A stretch of 54,438 bases of DNA from Flavobacterium taihuense (GCF_019351435.1 NZ_JAHWYN010000022.1:1-54438), one strand, 5' to 3'. Shown: positions 6,316 through 14,658, counted from the stretch's first letter. The notes: generated by a model from the sequence alone, not told the origin. Program-made: numbers and translations.

Positions 6316-8922
6316 TCAATTCATTAGTGTGGATAAATTAGCGATTTTGTGACTGCTATTTTCACACTTTCCACCATTAATAATTGATTTAATACTCGCA
6401 TTTCCATCATTATACACCCATGCTTTATGACTTTTGGAATAGCTCCAATATTTGTAATTTGAGGTATTGTTATGGTGCTTCAACCAAATATCAATCAAAT
6501 CACGTATATTATTTTGGTGAAACCATTTTTCATTTTTGAATGGATTCTCAAAGTGATTGTATTCACGGTAAAAATCTGTTACAGTAAACTTTTTCTTCGT
6601 CTCTAACAAAGGTTTAAGAATGCGTTCAAATTCTGTAATAAAAGCATCATTACGAAATTTTACCAAAAAAGTATCCAATTCTTTATCATATTTTGGCGCT
6701 ATTAGACCTTCAGAAAAAAACAACGCTACACAACGGAAAATATATGAATAAAAACGGTTGAATTCATCAGCGTCCCAATCTTCAAAAAAACGTCTACCAA
6801 AATCATTAAGAGGTGTAAATTCTTTATTGTAATATTTTTTAAATTTATATTCCACAAAGCGTCTGTTCGTTGAAGTGTTAGCGGACGAGTATGGAATGAT
6901 CCAATTGGATGTTATTATAAACTTTGGTGATTCACTAAATTCTATTGCTTCGGCTTTCATCATTTTGCGTTGACAATTAATATCTCCTAAAATATTTGTG
7001 TATAACGCTTCATAATTAAAGCCAGCAGGAACATCATCAATCGAATATAATCGTGTTCCTTTTTCCAAATCTGCAAAAACAAAAGTGTAGTTTGGATCAA
7101 ATTCGAAACCGCCTTTCCTAATACTTGTTATTACTTGTGATAATGCGTTTAGGACTACTGTTTTTCCGCGTCCTCCATCTCTGGTAACATCATCTGCTCC
7201 CTCATCTGTTAATATTATACATGGTGAACATGTGGGATTTTTATAAGAGTGAACAGAATAACCAATCATTGTCATAAAAGACTTTTCATTTTCACCCGAT
7301 ATTTTTTTAATAAATTGCTCAAGATCGCCAATCTCAGCTGTACAATTAAAATCACGTGTTTGAATCACGTGTTTGCGAAAAAAACCTTTTTTTGGATTAT
7401 ATTCTTGTTTTTCAACATTTCCGTTTTTGCCCATAGTAAAGAATCCATTTTTGAAAGGTAAACCAAATGTGAATTGACTGTCTTGGTAATAAATTAATTT
7501 ATACGGTTTTATTAAATATAATGCTTTCATTATAGTGTTTTTGTTTTCGTGAGCAATAATATTTTTGACTGTTATAAAGTCTTCTCCAAATTCATTAATT
7601 TCCTCTTCTAATAAAATCAATAAATCTGTTTTGTGGTTGAAAGGATCTATAACATTACATGAGTCTTTTATTAGTAGAATGTGGTCGTCAGGTGTTGAAA
7701 TTCTCTTAATTCCTTCTCTAATTATACAGTCATGAATTCCCGTGGGTAATATTTTAAATTTTCCCTTCTCATCTAAAAAATAAAATGTTTTGAGAGCATC
7801 AGGATTTTTTTGGGGTTTGGGAATTTCTTTTTCTACAAATTCAACTAAACCAAATGTTGTATTTTCTATCGGCTGTGATTGATTCACTGTAATACCGTCA
7901 TGAATCCGTACAAAATTATTTATAGTGTTCTCTTTATTAAATAGTTCAACAAATTCTTTTTCGTATTTCGTAAAATCTCTAAATGCCCTTCCTTTTTCAG
8001 AAAAGCGTTCGCATGTTAATACCTCATAGGATCTACCTCCATAAACTTTTTCTAATTCTTCAATACATTTATAATAATAATAATAATCATTACTACCCTC
8101 AGGCCAGTTCGCATTTAGCAATTGAGGGAATTTTTTTTTATCCAAAATGTCGTAAATCGTATGTCTGTAATCTGTTCCCAACTCCATATCAATGAACGTG
8201 GGAAACGCCCGTTTGATGTCATACTCTTTAATATCAATAGGTAAAAAACTACGCAAGATAGATGGTATTTTCGTTGCGGGATTATATTCCCTATTGCCTT
8301 TAATGGAGACACTAAATAAATCATTATCATCAGTTTCCGTGTATTGTCCTTGCAATTTCAAAACCATATAAATAACATAATTGCGATAAGCTTTTATATT
8401 AAAAGGATTGTATAAGTCCCCTTCTTTTTTCTTTTCATCTGCTTTTTTATAATATTTCAGCAGAGCTACTAATTCAAACGGGAAATATTTTTCTTTTAAC
8501 TTTATTCCATAATCATTGTATGCTATCAAATATTTAATGAAGGCGTTCCTTTCAGGTGGGTTAGCTTTTAAATAGTTGTCGGCTTTAATAATACACAGAT
8601 CTCTTTTACTATGTAGTGTTGTATTTGAAACCGCATCTTGATATGTGTATTTTACTTTTTTACTTTTTGACACTTCTTTAACACTTTTGGTGAATTCATT
8701 CTTCAAATGATCTAATACATCTATTATTCGAGTGTTTTCCAAATCAAGATCTACAATTTCAGCAAGTTCCTCAACAAACTGTCCTTTCTTCTCCGTAAAT
8801 GTTTCAGTTAACTGTTCTTCATTTTCAGCAGTTTCAATAGCTGACTTTTTCTTATTCTTTGAAGTTTGCTCAGCACTCTGCTCTCTTTTTTTTCCGACTG
8901 TTGATTTTTTTTTGTCCGACAT
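6316..8922 (-). CDS. Mobile-element replication protein: polymerase-like N-terminal domain fused to SF3 (D5-type) helicase
   Basis: The 868-residue protein begins with a very polar 60-residue leader. The middle region carries EYDIKRAFPTFID (Asp235) and VRIHDGIT (His341-Asp342). These resemble motifs A and C of family-A-like polymerases, possibly the transposon/virus polymerase (TV-Pol) group known from Bacteroidota elements. The C-terminal half is a superfamily-3 helicase: Walker A GGRGKT (583-588), Walker B YSIDD (629-630) and a sensor TSNW (671-674). Such proteins initiate replication of plasmids, phages and integrative elements. Two excisionase-like HTH genes lie upstream on the same strand. 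No integrase, relaxase or capsid gene is visible. The helicase call is firm, while the polymerase-like call is inference from two motifs. Confidence 0.75.
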   Translation of the reverse strand: MSDKKKSTVGKKREQSAEQTSKNKKKSAIETAENEEQLTETFTEKKGQFVEELAEIVDLDLENTRIIDVLDHLKNEFTKSVKEVSKSKKVKYTYQDAVSNTTLHSKRDLCIIKADNYLKANPPERNAFIKYLIAYNDYGIKLKEKYFPFELVALLKYYKKADEKKKEGDLYNPFNIKAYRNYVIYMVLKLQGQYTETDDNDLFSVSIKGNREYNPATKIPSILRSFLPIDIKEYDIKRAFPTFIDMELGTDYRHTIYDILDKKKFPQLLNANWPEGSNDYYYYYKCIEELEKVYGGRSYEVLTCERFSEKGRAFRDFTKYEKEFVELFNKENTINNFVRIHDGITVNQSQPIENTTFGLVEFVEKEIPKPQKNPDALKTFYFLDEKGKFKILPTGIHDCIIREGIKRISTPDDHILLIKDSCNVIDPFNHKTDLLILLEEEINEFGEDFITVKNIIAHENKNTIMKALYLIKPYKLIYYQDSQFTFGLPFKNGFFTMGKNGNVEKQEYNPKKGFFRKHVIQTRDFNCTAEIGDLEQFIKKISGENEKSFMTMIGYSVHSYKNPTCSPCIILTDEGADDVTRDGGRGKTVVLNALSQVITSIRKGGFEFDPNYTFVFADLEKGTRLYSIDDVPAGFNYEALYTNILGDINCQRKMMKAEAIEFSESPKFIITSNWIIPYSSANTSTNRRFVEYKFKKYYNKEFTPLNDFGRRFFEDWDADEFNRFYSYIFRCVALFFSEGLIAPKYDKELDTFLVKFRNDAFITEFERILKPLLETKKKFTVTDFYREYNHFENPFKNEKWFHQNNIRDLIDIWLKHHNNTSNYKYWSYSKSHKAWVYNDGNASIKSIINGGKCENSSHKIANLSTLMN

Positions 8923-8932
8923 AATGTTTCTA

Positions 8933-9178
8933 TTAGCAGTTAGTGATTTTTTCGAAATTCAAAAAATAAGTCTCAACTATTGATAAACTTAAAATGGGTT
9001 GCTTCTCAACTCTTACATAAGGGACTTGTTTAGTTTTTACCAATAAATACAAACTCAGAGGTGTTTTGTTCAAATGCTCAGCCAATCCAAAAATGTTTAA
9101 TTGTTTGTCTGCTTTTCGATCAATTGGATTAGCTGTTTCTAATCCATTTTTCATTTTAATGTTTAATCTTTTTTTCAT
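8933..9178 (-). CDS. Small HTH DNA-binding protein (excisionase-like)
   Basis: The 81-residue basic protein contains LNIFGLAEHLNKTPLSLYLLV followed by KQVPYVRVEK. This is the helix-turn-helix plus wing pattern of excisionase and MerR-like regulators. It lies 10 bp upstream of the replication-protein gene on the same strand, so the two are likely co-transcribed. A near-palindrome (ATGAAATGCG/CGCATTCAT) sits just before its start and could be its own operator. Such proteins control excision or copy number of mobile elements. The fold assignment is by pattern only. Confidence 0.6.
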   Translation of the reverse strand: MKKRLNIKMKNGLETANPIDRKADKQLNIFGLAEHLNKTPLSLYLLVKTKQVPYVRVEKQPILSLSIVETYFLNFEKITNC

Positions 9179-9197
9179 AATATGTTAATATATAATA

Positions 9198-9220
9198 TGA
9201 AATGCGTTCATTCGCATTCA
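9198..9220. promoter_or_regulatory. Operator-like palindrome before the excisionase-like gene
   Basis: AATGCG (9201-9206) and CGCATT (9213-9218) form an inverted repeat with 6-bp spacer, extended outward by ATGA/TCAT-like flanks. Its position 20-40 bp upstream of the start at 9178 suggests autoregulation by the encoded HTH protein. Confidence 0.35.
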
Positions 9221-9497
9221 TAAAGTATATATCATGCTACTTTTGAATTCGGTAATTTTGTAACACACTTACAATGTAGTACTTATGAAAAGTTCGTTTT
9301 TTAAAAACGTCAGATTTCATTATTTTTACGATTTTTGAATTTCGCTGTTTTTGATGTATTCTCATGTTTTTTGTTAATTTTAACTATTTTATCGAGAATT
9401 TTACATTTTTGATTTTTTGTGATTTTATTTACAAAAACAACTGAACATGTTTTTACTGATGAATTTTAAGCAAGCGGTTCTTTTCAAAAAACCATAA

Positions 9498-9528
9498 AAA
9501 AACCCGATATAAAATATCGGGTTTTAAA
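9498..9528. terminator. Bidirectional terminator
   Basis: AAAACCCGATAT pairs perfectly with ATATCGGGTTTT around a 2-nt centre, with A-rich and T-rich flanks. For leftward transcription it would end the HTH gene at 9701-9988. Confidence 0.75.
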
Positions 9529-9600
9529 ACTACTGTCGGACAAAAACAGACTAAAAGCCATTTCGGAACGATGGCCTCTTATGAACTATATATTATTTGT

Positions 9601-9696
9601 TTATATCCGTTCTGGCGATTTGAAAAATAAATCAACTATAGCTTCTAAAAAGGCAGGAGATTTTTTTTCATTTAGCTTTGCGTCTATACTCTCCAT
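9601..9696 (-). CDS. Possible 31-residue translationally coupled peptide
   Basis: A 31-codon frame starts 5 bp after the stop of the HTH gene at 9701-9988, on the same strand. It encodes a peptide with an acidic/basic N-terminal half and a hydrophobic helix (FLEAIVDLFF) near the end. Close coupling and sensible composition make it worth recording. Frames this short arise by chance, so it may not be real. Confidence 0.25.
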   Translation of the reverse strand: MESIDAKLNEKKSPAFLEAIVDLFFKSPERI

Positions 9697-9700
9697 AGTC

Positions 9701-9988
9701 TTATTGATTTAAAGGGATTAAACTTTCTTCAATTTGAGAACGCAAAAAATACACACGAGACCCCATTCCCAACGGCTTTATTTTGTTAGATTTAGCCCAT
9801 GAATGCACTGTTGAAATGTCAACATTAAACAAATCGGCAACTTGCCGCTTTGTAAGGTATTCATTTGGTTGCTTGGGTTGAAAATGCTTTGAGAATTCGT
9901 CAAGTTGACGCTTTACACCAGCAGAAATCACTTCCTGTAATTGTTCAGCACTGTACTGAACCATAAAAATTTTTTTTTCCATAATCAT
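9701..9988 (-). CDS. HTH_17-type DNA-binding protein (excisionase/MerR-like)
   Basis: The 95-residue protein has a charged N-terminal helix. A winged HTH follows at residues about 43-90, with YLTKRQVADLFNVDISTVHSW, then a KPLGMGSRVYF wing and RSQIEESL. This is the classic helix-turn-helix domain family 17 of Bacteroidota mobile elements. Members act as recombination directionality factors or regulators beside integrase and primase genes. Codons 1, 3 and 9 are all Met and the true start is uncertain. It lies between the replication gene and tRNA-Leu, the usual arrangement of tRNA-integrated elements. The integrase that should accompany it is absent. Confidence 0.75.
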   Translation of the reverse strand: MIMEKKIFMVQYSAEQLQEVISAGVKRQLDEFSKHFQPKQPNEYLTKRQVADLFNVDISTVHSWAKSNKIKPLGMGSRVYFLRSQIEESLIPLNQ

Positions 9989-10703
9989 ATGGTTTTATAT
10001 TATGATGGGGCAAATGTCCTAATATAATCGTGTCGTTGTAGATATCGAATTGTAGTTTTGGTAAATTATTTTTTTAGACACGAACACCCTATATAACTAT
10101 TAAACACCTAAACCATTTGTAATCAATTTTTTATTCTGTCATTTTTTAAAAGCAACTAGCTACTCGCACTGCTTCCATTCTCCCTAAAGCCTCATAAAGG
10201 GAATCATAGTTTTTGTTGAATTAATTAATAGAGATTTATTACTGATCATTCTCCTTGTATTAAAAAATATAATTGCGCCATTTTCTTCTTTTAGTGCAAA
10301 AAAACATTCAAACAATCCAAAACACCATTGTTTGAAAAACATTTCATTGCTTTTTGTCGATTTTTTTTTTAATCGCAAGACTATGGTTTTTCAAACACTT
10401 TTCTTGGATTGCACTTCGGAGTTCTAGGAAAATCTTTTTTTTTACAATGAAATCAAATTCATAAAAATATTTGAAAAGACATATAACATATAATATTCAC
10501 TTAAGGCTTATGTATTTTCTGCTGATCGTCCTACCAGAAGTCATCTTTTATTTTCCTTGTGCCACAAAAAACAAATTTTCCACTACTTCTGAGATTAAGT
10601 AGGGTTGATGTAGAGACTCTCTTAAAATAGTTTTGTAGAATTTATAAAAGAGTAAAAACTTTGGCTTTTTACAATTACTGACTAAATACTGACTAGATTA
10701 AAA
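9989..10703. other. Gene-free stretch between HTH gene and tRNA-Leu
   Basis: I see no credible gene here. A 64-codon frame at 10184-10378 has low-complexity composition and no features. Near the tRNA, TACTGACTA occurs twice in tandem (about 10675-10694). An integrase gene and an att duplicate of the tRNA 3' end would be expected here if the island were intact, but neither is visible. Confidence 0.5.
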
Positions 10704-10739
10704 ATAAAAAACCCTTAACTCGTTAAAAGTTAAGGGTTT
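10704..10739 (-). terminator. tRNA-Leu terminator
   Basis: On the minus strand AAACCCTTAACTT pairs with AAGTTAAGGGTTT-type sequence across a short loop and is followed by TTTTTATTTTT. It starts two bases past the tRNA 3' end. Confidence 0.8.
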
Positions 10740-10741
10740 CG

Positions 10742-10823
10742 TGCGGATAATAGGACTCGAACCTACACGCCTTGCGGCACCAGATCCTAAGTCTGGCATG
10801 TCTACCAATTTCACCATATCCGC
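10742..10823 (-). tRNA. tRNA-Leu (anticodon UAG)
   Basis: The minus strand folds into an 82-nt class II tRNA with acceptor stem GCGGATA/TATCCGC-type pairing. The D-loop has TTGGTAGACA, the anticodon arm CCAGA-CTTAGGA-TCTGG gives anticodon TAG, a long variable arm follows, and the T-loop is GGTTCGAGTCC. CCA is not encoded. Its 3' end faces the accessory island, which fits a tRNA integration site. A -7 box (TATCTTTG on the minus strand, 10837-10844) lies just upstream. Confidence 0.95.
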
Positions 10824-10836
10824 GTAATTGTGGGTG

Positions 10837-10844
10837 CAAAGATA
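10837..10844 (-). promoter_or_regulatory. -7 box of tRNA-Leu promoter
   Basis: CAAAGATA on the plus strand is TATCTTTG on the minus strand, a perfect TAnnTTTG match placed 14 bp before the tRNA 5' end. Confidence 0.65.
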
Positions 10845-10900
10845 ATCATATCTTCCAATTTTCAAAGGTTTTTTTAAAAAAATATTCATTCTCTTTTTTG

Positions 10901-10908
10901 TATTTTTG
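10901..10908 (+). promoter_or_regulatory. -7 box of the M20 dipeptidase promoter
   Basis: TATTTTTG matches TAnnTTTG, 22 bp before the ATG at 10931. Confidence 0.55.
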
Positions 10909-10930
10909 ATTTTCAAAAAATTTTGATTCA

Positions 10931-12319
10931 ATGGAAGATATAAAGTTATATGTTACAAAACACAAAGATCGGTTTATCAATGAGTTAATTGATTTATTAA
11001 AAATTCCATCCGTAAGTGCAGACACTGCTTTTTCTCAAGATGTTCTTGACACTGCCGAAGCTGTTAAAGCTAGTTTACTGAAAGCTGGATGCGATTTTGT
11101 AGAAATTTGCGAAACTGCAGGCTACCCAATTGTATATGGAGAGAAAACAATAGACCCAAAATTGCCTACCGTTTTAGTCTACGGCCACTATGATGTTCAA
11201 CCTGCTGATCCATTAGAATTATGGACTTCCCCCCCATTTGAGCCAGTTATTAAGAAAACTGAAATCCACCCTGAAGGTGCTATTTTTGCAAGAGGATCTT
11301 GTGACGATAAAGGCCAAATGTACATGCATATAAAAGCTTTTGAATATATGATTCAAAGCAACACTTTGCCTTGCAACGTAAAATTCATGATTGAAGGTGA
11401 GGAAGAGGTAGGTAGCGTCAACCTTAAAACCTTTGTAGAAAACAATACCGAGAAACTAAAAAATGACGTTATTTTGATTTCTGACACCGGAATGATTTCC
11501 AATCAACAACCTTCTATCACAACTGGCCTTCGAGGTTTGAGTTATGTAGAAGTGGAAGTTACGGGACCAAATCGTGATTTGCATTCTGGACTGTATGGAG
11601 GTGCTGTTGCCAATCCTATAAATGTTTTGTCCAAAATGATTGCTTCATTGCATGACGAAAACAATCATATTACAATTCCCGGTTTTTATGATAATGTTGA
11701 AGAATTATCTCTAGAGGAAAGAGCCGAAATGGCCAAAGCTCCTTTTAATCTTGACAATTACAAGAAAGCACTAAACTTGAATGACATATATGGAGAAAAA
11801 GGATATGTAACCAATGAGCGCAACTCCATCCGACCTACTCTCGATGTAAACGGAATTTGGGGCGGTTATACTGGAGAAGGTGCAAAAACCGTAATTGCGA
11901 GTAAGGCATTTGCCAAAATCTCCATGCGATTGGTACCAAACCAAGATTGGGAAGTCATCACCGACTTGTTCACCAAACATTTCACCAACATTGCCCCGGC
12001 AGGCGTTACCGTAAAAGTTACTCCTCATCATGGCGGTCAAGGTTATGTGACTCCTATAGACAGCATTGGTTACAAAGCGGCCAATATGGCTTATACCGAA
12101 ACCTTTGGTGTTCCCGCAATTCCAGTGCGTTCAGGAGGAAGTATTCCTATTGTTGCCTTGTTCGAAAAAGAGCTAAAAAGTAAAACAATATTGATGGGAT
12201 TTGGTCTTGACAGTGATGCCATACACTCTCCAAACGAACATTTCGGTATTTTTAATTATCTGAAAGGAATTGAAACCATTCCATTGTTTTACAAATATTT
12301 TGTGGAGTTAAGCAAATAA
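10931..12319 (+). CDS. M20-family metallodipeptidase
   Basis: The 462-residue cytosolic enzyme belongs to the M20 di-zinc peptidases, closest in architecture to non-specific dipeptidases of the CNDP/DapE superfamily. Metal and catalytic residues are visible: GHYDVQ (His86, Asp88), RGSCDDKG (Asp125/126) and EGEEEVGS (Glu158/159). A late HSPNEH supplies the last His ligand. A dimerisation lid containing DLHSGLYGG lies in the middle. It hydrolyses dipeptides to free amino acids, though exact specificity cannot be read from sequence. The gene stands alone with its own TATTTTTG box and a terminator right after it. It would complement the peptide-degrading cluster further on but is not linked to it. 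Confidence 0.93.
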   Translation: MEDIKLYVTKHKDRFINELIDLLKIPSVSADTAFSQDVLDTAEAVKASLLKAGCDFVEICETAGYPIVYGEKTIDPKLPTVLVYGHYDVQPADPLELWTSPPFEPVIKKTEIHPEGAIFARGSCDDKGQMYMHIKAFEYMIQSNTLPCNVKFMIEGEEEVGSVNLKTFVENNTEKLKNDVILISDTGMISNQQPSITTGLRGLSYVEVEVTGPNRDLHSGLYGGAVANPINVLSKMIASLHDENNHITIPGFYDNVEELSLEERAEMAKAPFNLDNYKKALNLNDIYGEKGYVTNERNSIRPTLDVNGIWGGYTGEGAKTVIASKAFAKISMRLVPNQDWEVITDLFTKHFTNIAPAGVTVKVTPHHGGQGYVTPIDSIGYKAANMAYTETFGVPAIPVRSGGSIPIVALFEKELKSKTILMGFGLDSDAIHSPNEHFGIFNYLKGIETIPLFYKYFVELSK

Positions 12320-12339
12320 AACTTCTTCAATACTAACTT

Positions 12340-12369
12340 AATCCGTTCCCAGTGAGCGGATTTTTTTTG
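12340..12369 (+). terminator. Terminator of the M20 gene
   Basis: AATCCG and CGGATT form the stem around a loop of about 11 nt, followed by eight T. Confidence 0.7.
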
Positions 12370-12397
12370 CCTTTTCCTAAATGATTTTAGTTTAATT

Positions 12398-12488
12398 AGG
12401 AGCTATTTCCTGCTATTCGTTACAATCTTATGAGTCACGTTAAAAAAACGAGACTCATAAGGATTTTCACTTCTATCAGGGCTAGGGC
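12398..12488 (+). repeat. Structured dispersed repeat, copy A
   Basis: The segment opens with AGGAGCTATTTCCTGCTATT, has a hairpin of 15-nt arms with one A-A mismatch (12427-12441 and 12447-12461), and continues AAGGATTTTCACTTC. It closes with GGGCTAGGGC. The same flanking words, in the same order on the opposite strand, occur at 49706-49862 around a different hairpin. I recall sequences with these words as a frequent intergenic repeat in Flavobacterium genomes. No coding capacity is seen. Confidence 0.65.
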
Positions 12489-12589
12489 TTTTCGATTTCA
12501 TAAGATATTGATATTCAAAATAAAAAAATACAAACGACAGATGCATTCTGTAAAAAAATCTTCAAAAATTTGGTTGAGCTAATTTTTAT

Positions 12590-12623
12590 TCTACATTTGT
12601 AGAACAACATCTATCTTTGTAGA
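12590..12623 (+). promoter_or_regulatory. Twin BlaI/MecI-type operators
   Basis: Two 14-bp sites with half-sites TCTACA/TGTAGA (12590-12603) and TCTATC/TGTAGA (12610-12623) sit 20 bp apart, just before the ATG at 12637. TACAnnTGTA-like dyads are the known operators of BlaI/MecI repressors. A BlaI-family gene is the second gene of this operon, so autoregulation is very likely. Confidence 0.75.
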
Positions 12624-12636
12624 GTAAAATCAATTT

Positions 12637-13068
12637 ATGCGACACTTAATCATTACTTTATTTCTTACCTTAACATTGATTGGATGCAAAACAGCACCTA
12701 TAAATCAAAAAGTAAATAAAGATAGAGAAGGTCTATGGATAGAGGAATATGCCCAAGATAGTTCACGATACAAATCAATCGGAAAATATCATAAAGGCGA
12801 TCCCATAAAAAAGTGGCGATATTATCTCGATGACAAAATCATAATGAGAGAAAAATATAAATCTGATTATTGTATCAGAACCCGTTACCATCAAAACGGA
12901 AAAGTACAATCTAAAGGAAAAACAAAAATAGTTACCACAAGCTCTAAAACGCACTGGTTTTACAATGGAGATTGGAAATATTTTGACGAAAAAGGAAAAC
13001 TCATTTGCATCAATAAATATAAAAACGGGGAATTAATTTCAGAAATAAAAACACAACCAAAAAAATAA
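12637..13068 (+). CDS. Lipoprotein with MORN/YwqK-like repeats
   Basis: The 143-residue protein has a lipoprotein signal with lipobox LIGC (Cys17). The mature part contains repeated strands of the kind GLWIEEY, GDPIKKWRYY, NGKVQSKG, NGDWKYFDEKGKL and YKNGELIS, typical of MORN/YwqK-like beta repeats. Members are surface or periplasmic proteins without known enzyme activity. It is the first gene of the operon directly behind the twin BlaI operators and lies 3 bp before blaI. That makes it the presumed output or sensor accessory of the BlaI/BlaR1 circuit. No beta-lactamase is present. Confidence 0.75.
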   Translation: MRHLIITLFLTLTLIGCKTAPINQKVNKDREGLWIEEYAQDSSRYKSIGKYHKGDPIKKWRYYLDDKIIMREKYKSDYCIRTRYHQNGKVQSKGKTKIVTTSSKTHWFYNGDWKYFDEKGKLICINKYKNGELISEIKTQPKK

Positions 13069-13071
13069 AAC

Positions 13072-13443
13072 ATGCAACTATCCAACTCCGAAGAACAATT
13101 AATGGAACATCTTTGGCAACTCGAGAAAGCCTTTATGAAAGATTTACTCGAAGCATACCCAGAGCCCAAACCGGCCACTACAACGGTTGCCACTTTGCTA
13201 AAGAGAATGATTGACAAGAAATTTGTTGCCTACAACGAATTTGGAAACTCAAGGGAGTATTATCCTTTGGTCAAAAAAACAGATTATTTCTCGAAACACG
13301 TAAACGGATTGATTAGTAATTTCTTCAACAATTCGGCTTCGCAATTTGCTTCTTTCTTTACCACGGAAACTAATTTATCAGCAACCGAATTGGAAGAACT
13401 CAAAAAAATAATAGATGGTGAAATTCAAAAAAAGAAAAAATGA
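13072..13443 (+). CDS. BlaI/MecI/CopY-family repressor
   Basis: The 123-residue protein has the family's N-terminal winged helix (SNSEEQLMEHLWQL, TTVATLLKRMIDKKFV, REYYPLV) and a C-terminal helical dimerisation part. BlaI proteins bind TACAnnTGTA dyads and are cleaved or released when the partner BlaR1 protease is activated. The twin operators at 12590-12623 match this. Its stop overlaps the start of the BlaR1 gene by 4 bp (ATGA), so the pair is translationally coupled. Confidence 0.93.
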   Translation: MQLSNSEEQLMEHLWQLEKAFMKDLLEAYPEPKPATTTVATLLKRMIDKKFVAYNEFGNSREYYPLVKKTDYFSKHVNGLISNFFNNSASQFASFFTTETNLSATELEELKKIIDGEIQKKKK

Positions 13444-14645
13444 TACTTTATATTTTAAAATCCAGCCTTCTCCTTTTTATTCTAATTGTAGTATATAAAC
13501 TCTTTTTAGAGAATGAGAAAATGCATCGATTCAATCGAATTTATTTACTAGGCAGTCTAATTTTTGGTTTAACGATACCTATGCATCTTTTTTCATTGAA
13601 AGCAAAGATTTCAAATACAATAAATTACATTGAACTGAATGAAATTATACTTCAAAAAACCAGTACAAATTTCAAAAGCATTTCAGAAAATCAAATAATT
13701 ACCTACATCATTGTATCTGTTTATGTGTTTGTTGTCTTACTCCTAGTTATTAGGTTTCTATTGAATTTATACTCATTCCACAAAAAAATTAAAAACAACA
13801 AAAGACAAAGCATAAATGGCAGTAATATAGTTTTAATTCAGGAACATACTTTACCTCATTCCTTTTTGAAAACAATTTTTATAAATGAACAGGATTTCAA
13901 CAATAATAATATCGCTCCAGAACTAATAGTCCATGAAACTGCACATATTAAACAAAAGCATACTTACGACATTCTCTTTATTGAGGTATTACAAATTCTG
14001 TTTTGGTTTAATCCGATAATAATACTGTACAAACGTGCGATTAAACTAAATCATGAATTTCTTGCTGATGAAACTGTTAATGCCGCATTTAAATCCGTTT
14101 ATCAATATCAAAACATGTTATTAAGCTTTGCATCCAATGAAAGAAAAGTTGCCCTTGCAAGTTCAATCAATTATTTAATAACAAAAAAAAGATTAATTAT
14201 GATGACCAAAACGGAATCTCAAATAAAAATTATATCGAAAACAGTAGGCGTAGGTGTTGTATACAGTCTGCTATTATTTACTTTCAGTTCACAAACAAAA
14301 GCACAAGAGCCATTACAAAATAAAGCTTTCAATGATTCCCAGACTAATTCTGAAATTACTCAGCCAGAATTTCCAGGAGGTATACTTGCTTTTTATAAAT
14401 TTATTGGAACAAATTTTAAAGTTCCTACCGAACTAAAAGGAAGCGGCAAAGTAGTTTTATCTTTTATGGTAGAAAAAGATGGAAGCCTATCCGAATTTGT
14501 CACCCTAAAAGATCTTGGTTTTGGAACTGCAGATGAAGTCATTCGAGTATTAAAATTATCTCCAAAATGGATTCCAGGAAAAGAAAACAATGAAATCGTA
14601 AGAGTAAAATATAGTTTACCTATTCAAATAGAGCCTTCAAAATAG
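13440..14645 (+). CDS. BlaR1-like M56 membrane metalloprotease with TonB-type C-terminus
   Basis: The 401-residue protein has several hydrophobic segments in the first ~115 residues. An M56 zinc motif HETAH (His165-His169) follows with an EVLQILFWFNP helix behind it, and another TM lies near residue 265-285. The last ~90 residues (PEFPGG, KGSGKVVLSFMVEKDGS, SPKWIPG, VKYSLPIQI) form a TonB C-terminal-like domain in the periplasm. This replaces the penicillin-binding sensor of true BlaR1 and is common in Bacteroidota. It probably senses an envelope signal and inactivates the adjacent BlaI repressor. The ligand is unknown. A terminator follows at once. Confidence 0.88.
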   Translation: MILYILKSSLLLFILIVVYKLFLENEKMHRFNRIYLLGSLIFGLTIPMHLFSLKAKISNTINYIELNEIILQKTSTNFKSISENQIITYIIVSVYVFVVLLLVIRFLLNLYSFHKKIKNNKRQSINGSNIVLIQEHTLPHSFLKTIFINEQDFNNNNIAPELIVHETAHIKQKHTYDILFIEVLQILFWFNPIIILYKRAIKLNHEFLADETVNAAFKSVYQYQNMLLSFASNERKVALASSINYLITKKRLIMMTKTESQIKIISKTVGVGVVYSLLLFTFSSQTKAQEPLQNKAFNDSQTNSEITQPEFPGGILAFYKFIGTNFKVPTELKGSGKVVLSFMVEKDGSLSEFVTLKDLGFGTADEVIRVLKLSPKWIPGKENNEIVRVKYSLPIQIEPSK

Positions 14646-14658
14646 TCCTTAAAACAAT

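Larger units (their letters stand above)
9179..9700. other. Non-coding stretch with operator-like palindrome, terminator and a short peptide frame
   Basis: No gene of normal size was found. The segment carries the operator-like palindrome at 9198-9220, a bidirectional terminator at 9498-9528 and a 31-codon frame at 9601-9696, each listed separately. Confidence 0.6.

Noticed and set aside
6098..6352. Two overlapping 72-73-codon frames on opposite strands
   Set aside because: They cross the inverted repeats and the end of the replication gene and have no recognisable protein character.
10184..10378. 64-codon minus-strand frame in the empty stretch before tRNA-Leu
   Set aside because: Low-complexity Lys/Phe-rich translation of A/T-rich DNA, without domain or upstream signal.
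10675..10694. Tandem TACTGACTA near the tRNA 3' end as an att core
   Set aside because: Too short, and no matching copy was noticed at another island border, so an att call is not supported.
10698..10931. 77-codon frame on the minus strand with MVKLVDMPDLGSG
   Set aside because: It reads straight through the tRNA-Leu gene; this peptide is the well-known false translation of tRNA sequence.
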